Shown piece after piece: positions 16,754 through 24,871 of a stretch of DNA of 64,000 bases (the stretch's first letter is position 1; every line of letters begins with the position of its first letter). The translations under genes and the position numbers were made by a program. Source of the DNA: Mycobacterium noviomagense (lineage in GTDB: Bacteria > Actinomycetota > Actinomycetes > Mycobacteriales > Mycobacteriaceae); NCBI RefSeq assembly GCF_010731635.1, contig NZ_AP022583.1:4715799-4779798 (forward strand), given 5' to 3'. The notes beneath the pieces were generated by a model that saw nothing but the letters and a program-made list of their open reading frames with translations, made no database searches and was not told the origin of the DNA.

Positions 16754-18510
16754 CCGGCTTGTCCGCCGGAACCCGGTCCCGGCTGCAGGAATCCCGGAAC
16801 ACCCGGAATTCTCGGGATAGCCGGAGCTACTGGCGCTGGAGCCGACGTCGTCGTCGGCGCCTGAGTAGTTGTGGCTGTCGAGGGCTGGGTAGTCGTCGGT
16901 TGTGTTGTCGTCGGTTGTGTTGTCGTCGACTGCGTTGACGACGGCGGTGTGGTCGTCGACTCCGTTGACGACGGACTCGACGATGACTGGGTCACCGTCG
17001 TGGTGTCGGTGCTGGAGCTTTCGGTCGAGGGAGCCGATGTTCCCGTCGACTGCGGCGTCGTGCTCACGCTGGGTGACGGCGTCGTCGGAGCGCCGCCGCC
17101 GGAGGTGTGCCGCAGCGCAATCATGATCGCCGCGGCCAACGCCAGCACCACCAGAGCCGTGCCTATGACCAGCACCGCCGGCCGTCGATACCACGGGACG
17201 ACGGGTCGGCGGGGTTCGGCCGGGCGTTGCGGGCGGTCGATCCGTGGCGGCTGTGCGGTCGCCGGACTGACGTTGTGCGGTGCCGGGTATTCACCGGTGC
17301 TGATCGGCATGATGCCCGAATCGTCGTCGGCCTCTGACCACGCGAGCGCCGGCGCGCCGCCGGACTCGGGCGCGGCCTCGGCCATCATCGTTGGATCCGC
17401 CGCCTCCGCGAAGGGATCCACTGCCGCTGCCATCGTGGGAGCCACTGCCGTTGGACTGTCGTCGGCTGGGCCACGCGCGGCCCGCAGCGCCGCGCCGATC
17501 GCCGCCGTCAGGTGCGGCCGCGGTGCGGTGATGACGGGTACCCGCAGCTGCGACAGTGCAGTGGTGACGGCCGGGATATTGGCTCCACCGCCCACCGCGG
17601 CGACTGCGGCGAGATCGGCGCCAATTCCGTTGCCTGCCATGGTTTGTCGGATCGCGGCGACAAAACCGTCCAGTGGCTGGCGGATCACGTCGTCGAGCTC
17701 GGCCCGGGTCACCTGGATGTCGCCGCTGAACCCGGGCAACTCGGCCGACAGCGTGGCTACCGTGCTGGACGACAGCTGTTCCTTGGCGCTTCGGCATTGC
17801 GACCGCAGCCGGGTCAGCGAGCCGATCGCTGAGGTGCCCGCGGTGTCGAACGAACCCTCCGCCGACAGGGTGGCCACAACATGGTTCAGCAGCGCCTGGT
17901 CGATCTGGTCACCGGAGAAGTCGCTGTGTCGCACGGTGGGAACGACAGGCTGGTAACCGTTGGCGGCGTCGACCAGGCTGAGGCTGGTGCCGGTGCCGCC
18001 GAAGTCGCACACCGCGATGACCCCGCGGGCCGGCAGGCCGGGGTTGGCCTGCAGCGCGACGAGCGCCGCGGCCGCATCTGACGCCAGCACAACCGGCTGC
18101 GGGCCACGTGACCATTCGGCGACACGGCTCAACGCGGCCCGCAACGCCTCCACGGCGGGCGGCGCCCAGTGCGCCGGGTAGCTCACCGCCACAGCCTCCG
18201 GCAGCGCCCGTCCGCCGGTTGCGGTGTAGGCCAGTACGCGTAGCGCGTCGGCGACCAGCGTCTCCGGTCGGTGTGTCGAGCCGTCGGCTGCCACGATCCC
18301 GGCCGGATCTCCGATCTTGTCGACGAAGTCGGTGATCACCAGGCCGGGCTCGGTGAGGTTTGGGTTTTCCGCTGGCACACCGACTTCGGGCGGACGACCC
18401 CGATACAGCGTCAGCACCGGTTTACGGGTGACGGCACGGTCGGCGGTGACCGCGGCCAGGTTGGTGGCACCTATCGACAGGCCTACCGCCGGGCGTTCTC
18501 CGTTTGCCAT
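16750..18510 (-). CDS. Hsp70/actin-fold-like membrane protein with Ser/Thr/Pro-rich tail (Rv2264c-type)
   Basis: 586 residues. Residues 1-345 resemble the ATPase core of Hsp70-type proteins: VGLSIGATNLAAV (phosphate 1), CDFGGTGTSLSLVD (phosphate 2) and AVAAVGGGANIPAV (adenosine motif). A linker leads to one transmembrane helix (VLVIGTALVVLALAAAIMIAL, about 448-468). A Ser/Thr-rich, then Pro-rich outer tail of about 110 residues follows. The substrate-binding domain of DnaK is absent. This layout puts a nucleotide-binding domain inside the cell and a probable O-glycosylated stalk outside. Position fits the proline-rich Rv2264c; function unknown. Confidence 0.82.
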   Translation of the reverse strand: MANGERPAVGLSIGATNLAAVTADRAVTRKPVLTLYRGRPPEVGVPAENPNLTEPGLVITDFVDKIGDPAGIVAADGSTHRPETLVADALRVLAYTATGGRALPEAVAVSYPAHWAPPAVEALRAALSRVAEWSRGPQPVVLASDAAAALVALQANPGLPARGVIAVCDFGGTGTSLSLVDAANGYQPVVPTVRHSDFSGDQIDQALLNHVVATLSAEGSFDTAGTSAIGSLTRLRSQCRSAKEQLSSSTVATLSAELPGFSGDIQVTRAELDDVIRQPLDGFVAAIRQTMAGNGIGADLAAVAAVGGGANIPAVTTALSQLRVPVITAPRPHLTAAIGAALRAARGPADDSPTAVAPTMAAAVDPFAEAADPTMMAEAAPESGGAPALAWSEADDDSGIMPISTGEYPAPHNVSPATAQPPRIDRPQRPAEPRRPVVPWYRRPAVLVIGTALVVLALAAAIMIALRHTSGGGAPTTPSPSVSTTPQSTGTSAPSTESSSTDTTTVTQSSSSPSSTESTTTPPSSTQSTTTQPTTTQPTTTQPSTATTTQAPTTTSAPAPVAPAIPRIPGVPGFLQPGPGSGGQAG

Positions 18511-18592
18511 CTCTTCCTATCCAGTCGTGGGCATGCCGCCGCACACCGGCCACCAATTTATAGGCAGCGCTGCTGGGCACTGCACGGGCGCG

Positions 18593-19666
18593 TCAGCGAA
18601 TGGTGCCGGCCCCGGCGATCAGCGGAAGGTCCAGCGCGGTGACCCAACCGGGAGACAAGTCGTTGACCGCCGGGACAGCGTTGAGTGCACGCATTCCCGT
18701 GGCCAGGCATCCGGCTGTGGCGGCGTCACGCCCGGATCCGTCGGTGAACCGAAACGCGGTCTCCTGGGAGACGCTTGGCGTTCCGTCGATGTCCACGCGG
18801 TAGACGTCGTCCTGGGTTCCTTTGGGCCAGTCGGGCGCGGCGTCGTGACCGATGCGGTTGACGTGTTCAAGCTGGATGCGGGTTTTGCCCTGGTAGACGC
18901 CGTTGATGGTGAACCGGACCGCCGCGACTTGTCCGGCTTTGATGACGCCCTTCGCCGTCTTGCGCTCGGTGGGAGTCACCCACTTGTCCCAGGTGGTGGT
19001 GATCTCGTCGAGCATGATGCCGGCGGCGTGGGCGATCATCGGGACCGTGGCGCCCCAGGCGAAGACCAGCACGTCGGGGTTTTGCAGCACCGGCTGGAAT
19101 TCGGGTTCGCGGCCGATGCCCATCTCGTTTTCGTAGTCGCCGGTGTAGTTGGTGTAGTCGAGCAGCTCGGAGGCTTTGACCTTGCGCACTTCTGAGCACA
19201 CCCCCATCAGCGTCATCGGCAACAGGTCATTGGCGAAACCGGGGTCGATCCCGGTGGTGAAACACGACGACTCCCCCAGCTCGCAGGCCTCCGTGATCGG
19301 CTGAATCCAGCTGGGCGGGTTCAGGTGCATGGTCGGCCACACCCAGGGCGTCATCGCGGTGGAGCACACGTCGATTCCGGCCCGCAGGAACCGGGTCATC
19401 AGCGCGATGTTGTCCTGGGCATGCGCTGCCGTGGGACCGTAGTGCACCAGCGCGTCGGGCTTGAGCGCGATCAGCGCGTCGACGTCGTCGGTGGCGGTGA
19501 TGCCGACGGGTTCAGGCAGGCCGCAGATCTCGCCGACATCGCGGCCCACCTTGGCGGGGTTGCTGACGCCGACCCCCACCAGCTCGAACAGCGGGTGCTT
19601 GACGATCTCGGCGATCACCAGCTTGCCGACGAAGCCGGTACCCCACACCACGACGCGTTTGGACAT
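18593..19666 (-). CDS. Dihydrodipicolinate reductase-like NAD(P)-dependent oxidoreductase
   Basis: 357 residues. An N-terminal Rossmann motif VVVWGTGFVGKLVIAEIVKHP is followed by VGVGVSNPAKVGRDVGEIC and a DapB-like layout, but the length exceeds DapB and matches the actinobacterial family that includes 2,4-diaminopentanoate dehydrogenase. TTGIDPGFANDLLP is a conserved block of this family. The likely role is NAD(P)-dependent oxidation or reduction of an amine or imine; the substrate is not known. Isolated from obvious operon partners. Confidence 0.8.
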   Translation of the reverse strand: MSKRVVVWGTGFVGKLVIAEIVKHPLFELVGVGVSNPAKVGRDVGEICGLPEPVGITATDDVDALIALKPDALVHYGPTAAHAQDNIALMTRFLRAGIDVCSTAMTPWVWPTMHLNPPSWIQPITEACELGESSCFTTGIDPGFANDLLPMTLMGVCSEVRKVKASELLDYTNYTGDYENEMGIGREPEFQPVLQNPDVLVFAWGATVPMIAHAAGIMLDEITTTWDKWVTPTERKTAKGVIKAGQVAAVRFTINGVYQGKTRIQLEHVNRIGHDAAPDWPKGTQDDVYRVDIDGTPSVSQETAFRFTDGSGRDAATAGCLATGMRALNAVPAVNDLSPGWVTALDLPLIAGAGTIR

Positions 19667-19699
19667 CAGCCGCCTTCCGTCTCGCCACCCCGATCACCC

Positions 19700-20081
19700 T
19701 AAGCGGGCGGCCCCGGCGACGGGCCGGAGTCAGCGCGAACGTCATCCGGGACAGCATCCCGTCGCGCAGCGTCACCGTATGCAGCATGATCGCCGAAACG
19801 TGCGCGGCGATCACCACCAAGAGGGCATAGGCGACAATCGAATGGCCCTGCCGCAGTAGCCAAAACAAGTGGGCGTCAAACGGCGCGATGCGCGGAAGGC
19901 GCACCGATCCGAGCACGACGACCGGGCCGCCGCCGGCCGACAGCATGGCCCACCCGATGAGCGGCTGGATCGCCAGCAACGCGTACAGCGAGACGTCGGA
20001 CACGACGACAAGCCTGCGTTCCAGCGGCCCCACGGTGCTCGGCAGGGCCGGGGTCCGATAAGTCAGCCGGTTGCCAATGCG
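19700..20081 (-). pseudogene. Cytochrome b561 remnant
   Basis: About 125 residues of a prokaryotic cytochrome b561 can be read: RIGNRLTYRTPALPS, then VSLYALLAIQPLIGWAML, FWLLRQGHSIVAYALLV and IAAHVSAIMLHTV, containing heme-ligand His positions. The first transmembrane region and any start are missing; upstream the frame runs into the antisense of the catalase fragment. Downstream it has no proper stop and runs into the next gene. I read it as a truncated remnant of a membrane heme protein. Confidence 0.6.
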
Positions 20082-20099
20082 GACCAAGGGCCCGCGCGG

Positions 20100-20291
20100 T
20101 TGACGCCGCAAGTGCTCATCGACGGTTTTGCCAAGGTATTCGGCCGGCAATCTGGCTTCCGCAAGAATCACGCCAAGGGCCTCGCGGTTGCCGGCTACTT
20201 CGACGGCAACGGCGACGGCGCCGAGCTGTCCAAGGCGGCGGTGTTTCGATCCGCGCGCACCCCGGTGATCGGTCGATTCTCGCTCGCCCAG
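20100..20291 (+). pseudogene. Catalase-family peroxidase remnant (N-terminal part)
   Basis: The frame reads LTPQVLIDGFAKVFG, GFRKNHAKGLAVAGYFDGNG and ELSKAAVFRSARTPVIGRFSLA, the well-conserved N-terminal segment of catalase-family peroxidases of the SrpA type, including the HAKG block around the catalytic His. Coding similarity stops at about 20291. The signal peptide and the C-terminal two thirds are absent. Catalase-family and cytochrome b561 genes are often neighbours, so this and the adjacent remnant are probably debris of one lost locus. Confidence 0.55.
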
Positions 20292-20482
20292 TACCGTCTA
20301 CGGCCCTTGGGCGGCGTCGGTTCAACCGCAGGTCACTGCGGCGGTGACGTTCATCGATAGATCATTGCCGGTTTCGCGAACATTCAGCTTGCCGTCGTCT
20401 CCTCGGCCGGGACGGCCATGCGAGCTTACTTTGCGAAAACACGCAGATACGGCGGCGCCTCGTGCCACGATGTAACACCACT
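20292..20482. other. Gap after catalase remnant; upstream region of mmpS-like gene
   Basis: No gene is visible. The left part is probably decayed catalase sequence and the right part should hold the promoter of the MmpS-like gene. No clear operator or terminator was seen. Confidence 0.4.
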
Positions 20483-20896
20483 ATGACCAGTCCACCGTCA
20501 CCACAGGGGCCGTGGAGCAAGCGTCGCACTGGGGCCTCCATCGTGTTCGGGATAGCCGTCGCGTTCTCAGCCGTCGCGGCCGTCGGCGGAGGCACTGCCG
20601 GCGGTGCCGCAGCGGATCGCCCGCTTTCCCCACCGAGCGACGAAACGATCCGCTACCAAGTCAGCGGCAGCCCGGGTGCGGCCGAATACGTCACCTACGC
20701 GATCGAGTCCCACCAGCAGTACGAACCGAATGTGCCCTTGCCCTGGACGAAGCAGTTCCGCGCACCGATCGGTCGAGTGTATGTACTCAGCGCACAAGGC
20801 CCTGGGTCGATGACCTGCACCATCTCGATCAACGGCACAGTGGTGAGCACCATGACAGCCACGGGCGCGCCGGCCAGAGCCGCCTGTTCGCACTAG
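20483..20896 (+). CDS. Orphan MmpS-family membrane protein
   Basis: 137 residues from ATG MTSPPSPQGPWSKRR. One N-terminal transmembrane helix (about 17-40) is followed by an outer domain of about 90 residues with IRYQVSGSPGAAEYVTYAI, VPLPWTKQF and MTCTISINGTVV, the MmpS beta-sandwich pattern. MmpS proteins normally partner an adjacent MmpL lipid exporter. No mmpL is present within 40 kb to either side that I can see, so this is an orphan copy. Role in envelope lipid transport is inferred from family only. Confidence 0.8.
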   Translation: MTSPPSPQGPWSKRRTGASIVFGIAVAFSAVAAVGGGTAGGAAADRPLSPPSDETIRYQVSGSPGAAEYVTYAIESHQQYEPNVPLPWTKQFRAPIGRVYVLSAQGPGSMTCTISINGTVVSTMTATGAPARAACSH

Positions 20897-20942
20897 CCTC
20901 CTCTGCTAGGCGCGGGCGCGCCGCCAGGCCATACTCGCGGAT

Positions 20943-21161
20943 ATGGCTTTCAAAGTGTGGCTTCGCGACGACGACCCCGCGGACCGTGGCGACAGCGACG
21001 TATACGAGTTCCTCAGCGGGGGCGTCCTCGGTGTTCACTACGCCGAACCGGGCCGCTGGTCCGACTACTATCCTCCTGCTGTCTGGACCCGCATCGCAGC
21101 CGAGCCCAACCACCGGCCCGGCGAGCCGCTGGACCGCTCCATCGGACCGGACTTCGACTGA
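20943..21161 (+). CDS. Small hypothetical protein
   Basis: 72 residues: MAFKVWLRDDDPADRGDSD, then VYEFLSGGVLGVHYAEPG and VWTRIAAEPNH. Acidic and soluble, no membrane helix, no cofactor motif. I do not recognise the family. The coding character is good (high third-position G/C) and it lies in the same direction between the MmpS gene and cyp124. No strong ribosome binding site. Confidence 0.6.
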   Translation: MAFKVWLRDDDPADRGDSDVYEFLSGGVLGVHYAEPGRWSDYYPPAVWTRIAAEPNHRPGEPLDRSIGPDFD

Positions 21162-21232
21162 ACGGTCGACTGCCTTCGCCTCCGACATCCGACAATGGCG
21201 GTTAGGCTCGCGACAGTAATTTCCTCATCGAC

Positions 21233-21255
21233 GGAGGGCAGTCGCCATCGGTATT
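21233..21255 (+). promoter_or_regulatory. Ribosome binding site and probable non-ATG start of cyp124
   Basis: GGAGGG at 21233-21238 is the only good Shine-Dalgarno in front of cyp124. The cyp124 frame is open from here through GTG 21289 and encodes VAIGIATRINGTAPPEVP, matching the known N-terminus of CYP124, but contains no ATG, GTG or TTG. ATC at 21247 is 8 bases after the site and ATT at 21253 is 14 bases after. Confidence 0.5.
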
Positions 21256-21288
21256 GCGACTCGAATCAACGGCACGGCGCCGCCTGAG

Positions 21289-22530
21289 GTGCCGCTCGCC
21301 GACATCGACCTGAGCTCATGGGAATTCTGGGCGTATGACGACGACGTTCGCGACGGAGCGTTCGCCACGCTGCGACGTGAGGCGCCGATCTCGTTTTGGG
21401 GCGAACCGGTCCAGCCCGGATTCGAAGAAGGCGCCGGGCATTGGGCGCTGACCAAGTTCGACGACGTGTTCTATGCCAGCCGGCATCCGGAGACTTTCAG
21501 CTCGTATCCCAACATCACGATCAACGACCAGCCGCCGGAAGTCGCCGAATTCTTCGGCTCGATGATCGCGCTGGACGACCCGCGGCACCAGCGGCTGCGC
21601 TCGATTGTCAGCAGAGCCTTCACGCCCAAAGTGGTGGCGCGCACCGAAGCATCGGTACGCGAGCGGGCGCACCGACTCGTCGAGTCGCTGATCGCCAACC
21701 ACCCCGACGGCAAAGGCGAGGTGGTCGGTGAGCTGGCCGGGCCGCTGCCGTTGCAGGTGATCTGCGACATGATGGGCATCCCCGAGGAGGACCATCAGCG
21801 AATCTTCCACTGGACCAACGTGATTCTCGGTTTCGGCGACCCGGATCTGGCAACCGATTTCGAAGAGTTCACCACGGTGTCGTTGGAGATCGGCGCGTAC
21901 GCCACCGCGCTCGCCGAAGACCGCCGAGTCAACCCGCGCGACGACCTGACAACGAGCCTGGTGCAGGCCGAGGTCGACGGCGAGCGGTTGACGTCGGCCG
22001 AGATCGCGTCGTTCTTTATCCTGCTGACGGTGGCCGGCAACGAGACGACCCGCAACGCGATCAGCCACGGGGTGCTGGCGCTGACCCGCTATCCCGAAGA
22101 AAAGGCGAAGTGGTGGGCCGACTTCGACGGTTTGACGCATTCGGCGGTCGAGGAGATCGTTCGATGGGCCTCGCCGGTGATCTACATGCGGCGCACGCTG
22201 ACTCACAACATCGAATTGCGCGGTGTGCCGATGGCGGCCGGCGACAAAGTCACGCTGTGGTACTGCTCGGCCAACCGCGACGAGTCGAAGTTCGCCGACC
22301 CGTGGACCTTCGACGTGACGCGCGACCCGAACCCGCACGTCGGCTTCGGCGGTGGCGGTGCACATTTCTGCCTGGGCGCCAACCTGGCGCGCCGCGAAAT
22401 CAGCGTCATGTTCGACGAGCTGCACCGCGAGATACCGGACATCGTCGCGACCGAGGAACCGGCGCGTCTGCTCTCGCCGTTCATCCACGGCATCAAGACG
22501 CTGCCCGTCGCCTGGACACCGCCGAGCTGA
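21289..22530 (+). CDS. cyp124: Cytochrome P450 CYP124, methyl-branched lipid omega-hydroxylase
   Basis: 413 residues from GTG 21289, the first conventional start, but similarity to CYP124 continues about 14 residues upstream, so the true start is probably ATC 21247 or ATT 21253. The sequence is unmistakably CYP124: DDDVRDGAFATLRREAPISFW, SSYPNITINDQ and FTPKVVAR, then the I-helix AGNETTRNA, the ExxR EEIVR, and the heme loop GFGGGGAHFCLGANLAR. The M. tuberculosis enzyme omega-hydroxylates methyl-branched lipids and cholesterol. In M. tuberculosis it is followed by a sulfotransferase and cyp128; neither is here. Confidence 0.95.
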   Translation: MPLADIDLSSWEFWAYDDDVRDGAFATLRREAPISFWGEPVQPGFEEGAGHWALTKFDDVFYASRHPETFSSYPNITINDQPPEVAEFFGSMIALDDPRHQRLRSIVSRAFTPKVVARTEASVRERAHRLVESLIANHPDGKGEVVGELAGPLPLQVICDMMGIPEEDHQRIFHWTNVILGFGDPDLATDFEEFTTVSLEIGAYATALAEDRRVNPRDDLTTSLVQAEVDGERLTSAEIASFFILLTVAGNETTRNAISHGVLALTRYPEEKAKWWADFDGLTHSAVEEIVRWASPVIYMRRTLTHNIELRGVPMAAGDKVTLWYCSANRDESKFADPWTFDVTRDPNPHVGFGGGGAHFCLGANLARREISVMFDELHREIPDIVATEEPARLLSPFIHGIKTLPVAWTPPS

Positions 22531-22603
22531 AGTGGCTTGCTGTTGCGCGCAATGACGTCGACGATGGCCGACTGACAGCGGTGGGCTTACCGCACCACGG
22601 TCA

Positions 22604-22891
22604 TCAAAACCCGGGCGGCGGTGGCGGTGCAGGCGGCGGCGGTGCAGGCGGTGGCGGCGCCGGCGGTGGCGGCGGCCCGAACGGACCACCCGGTGCCGGC
22701 GGTGGGGGCGCCGGCGGTGGCGGTGGCGGCGCAAATAGACCACCCGGCCCGGGCGGCGGCGGCCCGGGCTGACCCGGCCCCGGCGGCGGCGGAGGTGGGT
22801 CCGCATTCGCCACAGCGACACCGAAGCCCGCTGCGGCCATGCCAAGGGCACCCGCGAGCAATGAACCCGCTATTGCCTGTTTGATTTTCAT
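22604..22891 (-). CDS. Secreted polyproline/glycine protein
   Basis: 95 residues. A clear Sec signal peptide (MKIKQAIAGSLLAGALGMAAAG to about ANA at residue 30) is followed by a mature part made almost only of Pro, Gly, Ala and a few Phe (runs of PPPPPP, GGPFGPPPPPAPPP). A GGAGAAAGG-type ribosome binding site precedes the ATG. It is probably an envelope spacer protein. On the other strand the DNA looks like a GGCGGT repeat, which could be mistaken for a PGRS segment. Confidence 0.75.
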   Translation of the reverse strand: MKIKQAIAGSLLAGALGMAAAGFGVAVANADPPPPPPGPGQPGPPPPGPGGLFAPPPPPPAPPPPAPGGPFGPPPPPAPPPPAPPPPAPPPPPGF

Positions 22892-23045
22892 ACTTGACGC
22901 CTTTCTCCTGCGTGGTAGTCGGTTTGGTTACCGGCGGCACGACACGGATACCGCGAGCGGCGGTGGCCGTGCCGGGCCTCGGCGCGAAGCGCGCTGGTGG
23001 GCCCGGCCAGAAGTGATGTGATCGTCCTCTCCGCTGCGGATGGGA

Positions 23046-23507
23046 TCACCGCTGCGGGGACGCCGGCGAGGTAGCCGGCGCGGGCTGGGGTGCCTCCGGC
23101 GGTGGTGCGGGCGCCGCGGCGCCGGGTCGCGGCAACGGCCAATTCCCCGGCGGTGGCGCGAAAGCCGGTCCGGGCGGTGGCGGCGGGGCGCCCCACGCGC
23201 CCGGCGGCATCACCCATCCGGGCGGCGGCGGTGGTGCCATGTCGAACGGAGCGGGCGGCGGCGGGCCGGCAAACAGCATCCACCACACAGGAAGCAAGGT
23301 GGCGGTCAAGATCGCCCCGGCGATCAGCCCGGCCACGCCCGTGCCAACTGCCACGCCGACGGGATGGCGTCGCACGATCGATGGTGTAGGCGCCGGCGGC
23401 AAGGTCACGGTCTGATCGGCAGGAGCTGTCGGTCGAGACTCAACAACGCGGCGCGGGTGTTCGCCGGTCGAGTCAGGTGTGCCTTCTAGTCGTTGCTCGT
23501 CGGCCAT
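23046..23507 (-). CDS. Proline-rich single-pass membrane protein
   Basis: About 153 residues from the second of two in-frame ATGs (MADEQRLEGTPD); GGAGGG immediately upstream favours it. A polar N-terminus of about 45 residues precedes one transmembrane helix (VGVAVGTGVAGLIAGAILTA, about 50-72) and a Pro/Ala-rich outer tail (PPPPAPFDMAPPPPPGW and similar). Topology in-to-out with a proline stalk. Adjacent to and co-directional with the secreted polyproline protein; probably both envelope components. Function unknown. Confidence 0.75.
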   Translation of the reverse strand: MADEQRLEGTPDSTGEHPRRVVESRPTAPADQTVTLPPAPTPSIVRRHPVGVAVGTGVAGLIAGAILTATLLPVWWMLFAGPPPPAPFDMAPPPPPGWVMPPGAWGAPPPPPGPAFAPPPGNWPLPRPGAAAPAPPPEAPQPAPATSPASPQR

Positions 23508-23994
23508 CGCGCCCTCCATATCTGCGGCTCTTTGCGGCCCCGAACGTAGGAAGCGAATCTGAAACCAACCTGAAGAGTTAGCGGCGCAGCTTCTTTCCTA
23601 TTCCGTAACCCCTTGGCAACGGGCGACCGCCGAGGGCGCCCACTGTCCCGGTACACGAAAGCCGGTCCACGCGTTCGGCATCGAGCATGACGGCGGCCGA
23701 CAACGATCTGCGACGACCACACGGAGCGTCAATGCCAGCAAACGCGTGGCTTTTAAGCCATGGCCTGCGACGTCGTCGAAATGCAGCTCGCCGGTTCGCC
23801 GGCGTGGACGAGGTGTCGTGGTTTCAAATCGCGGTGAACCGATACCGGTGGTCCTGTCCGACAAGCGCATTCGCAGTGCTGATCTGCTGCCCAGGCAACC
23901 GGCGGGCATCTCGCGGCCGTCTGCCCACCGAAATCGGGCGACATGTGGCGAATACGACTCCCCAGTCGCCGCGGGATATGTCAGCCTTGAGACC
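23508..23994. other. 487-base gap between proline-rich protein and cutinase genes
   Basis: No intact gene. Around 23770-23890 the plus strand reads, after one frame change, a piece resembling a Phd/YefM antitoxin (GVVVSNRGEPIPVVLSDKR), which may be a decayed antitoxin. The remainder should include promoters for the flanking divergent genes. Confidence 0.35.
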
Positions 23995-24786
23995 GTGAAC
24001 CTACGTCTCGCCGCCAGATTGCTTGTTGTTGTCGTGCTATCGATTTGGGCAGTGCCGGACACTTTGGTTCCATCCGCGTCCGCGGCATCCTGCCCCGACG
24101 TCCAAGTAGTGTTCGCCCGCGGCACCGGTGAGCCGCCCGGCGTCGGGCCCACGGGACAGGCGTTCGTCGACTCCCTGCGCTCGCGCGTGGGCGGAAGGTC
24201 GGTGGATGTGTACCCGGTCAACTACCCCGCCAGCGACGACTGGGCCACGTCAGGACTCGACGGTATTCGCGACGCGGGCGCCCACGTGGTTTCCACAGCA
24301 GGGAGCTGCCCGCAGACGAAGATGGTGCTGGGCGGTTATTCCCAAGGCGCGGCGGTGATGGGCTTCGTCACCTCCGCTGCAGTGCCGGAAGGCGTCGATC
24401 CGACGACCGTACCGAAACCGCTGTCACCCGACATCGCTGACCACGTCGCCGCCGTCGTGCTCTTCGGAATGCCGAATGTGCGGGCCATGAACTTCCTGGG
24501 GCAGCCGCCGGTCGTGATCGGCCCGGCATACCAGGCCAAGACCATCAAGGTGTGCGCTCCCGAGGACCCGGTTTGCTCCGACGGGCTGAACTTCGCCGCG
24601 CACGACACCTACGCCGACGACGCCAGCGTGGTTGACAAGGGCGCTGCTTTTGCCGCCAGTCGCTTGGGCGCAGGTCCGGCCAACAGCGCGCCGCCACAGT
24701 CGTTCGGCACGCAACCGCAACCACCGGCTGAACCAGCCCCCGCACCGCCTCCGCCAGCCGAAGGCGACCAGGCGCCTGCTGCCTAA
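23995..24786 (+). CDS. Secreted cutinase-family esterase
   Basis: 263 residues from GTG 23995 (VNLRLAARLLVVVVLS). A signal peptide ends near SASA. The mature protein starts ASCPDVQVVFARGTGEPPG, a cutinase hallmark; GGYSQGAAVM is the nucleophile elbow with catalytic Ser; CAPEDPVCSDG and the later HDTYADD supply Asp and His. A Pro-rich tail of about 40 residues follows. Mycobacterial cutinase-like proteins hydrolyse medium- to long-chain esters or phospholipids at the surface. The same frame stays open upstream without a plausible start. Confidence 0.88.
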   Translation: MNLRLAARLLVVVVLSIWAVPDTLVPSASAASCPDVQVVFARGTGEPPGVGPTGQAFVDSLRSRVGGRSVDVYPVNYPASDDWATSGLDGIRDAGAHVVSTAGSCPQTKMVLGGYSQGAAVMGFVTSAAVPEGVDPTTVPKPLSPDIADHVAAVVLFGMPNVRAMNFLGQPPVVIGPAYQAKTIKVCAPEDPVCSDGLNFAAHDTYADDASVVDKGAAFAASRLGAGPANSAPPQSFGTQPQPPAEPAPAPPPPAEGDQAPAA

Positions 24787-24871
24787 ACGGGCGCAACCGC
24801 TTCAGTCCGGCGAATCGTCCCCTGCCGCAGCGGTTTGCTTACACCGGCCCGCTAAGCGACCGGAGGACGCG

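Noticed and set aside
22615..22770. PE_PGRS-like GGCGGT repeat on the plus strand
   Set aside because: There is no PE domain or start; the minus strand gives a signal peptide, ribosome binding site and a coherent Pro-rich protein.
21316..22851. Long open frame antisense to cyp124 (over 500 codons)
   Set aside because: It mirrors the codon bias of cyp124, is rich in Arg and His, has no recognisable domain, and the plus-strand gene is certain.
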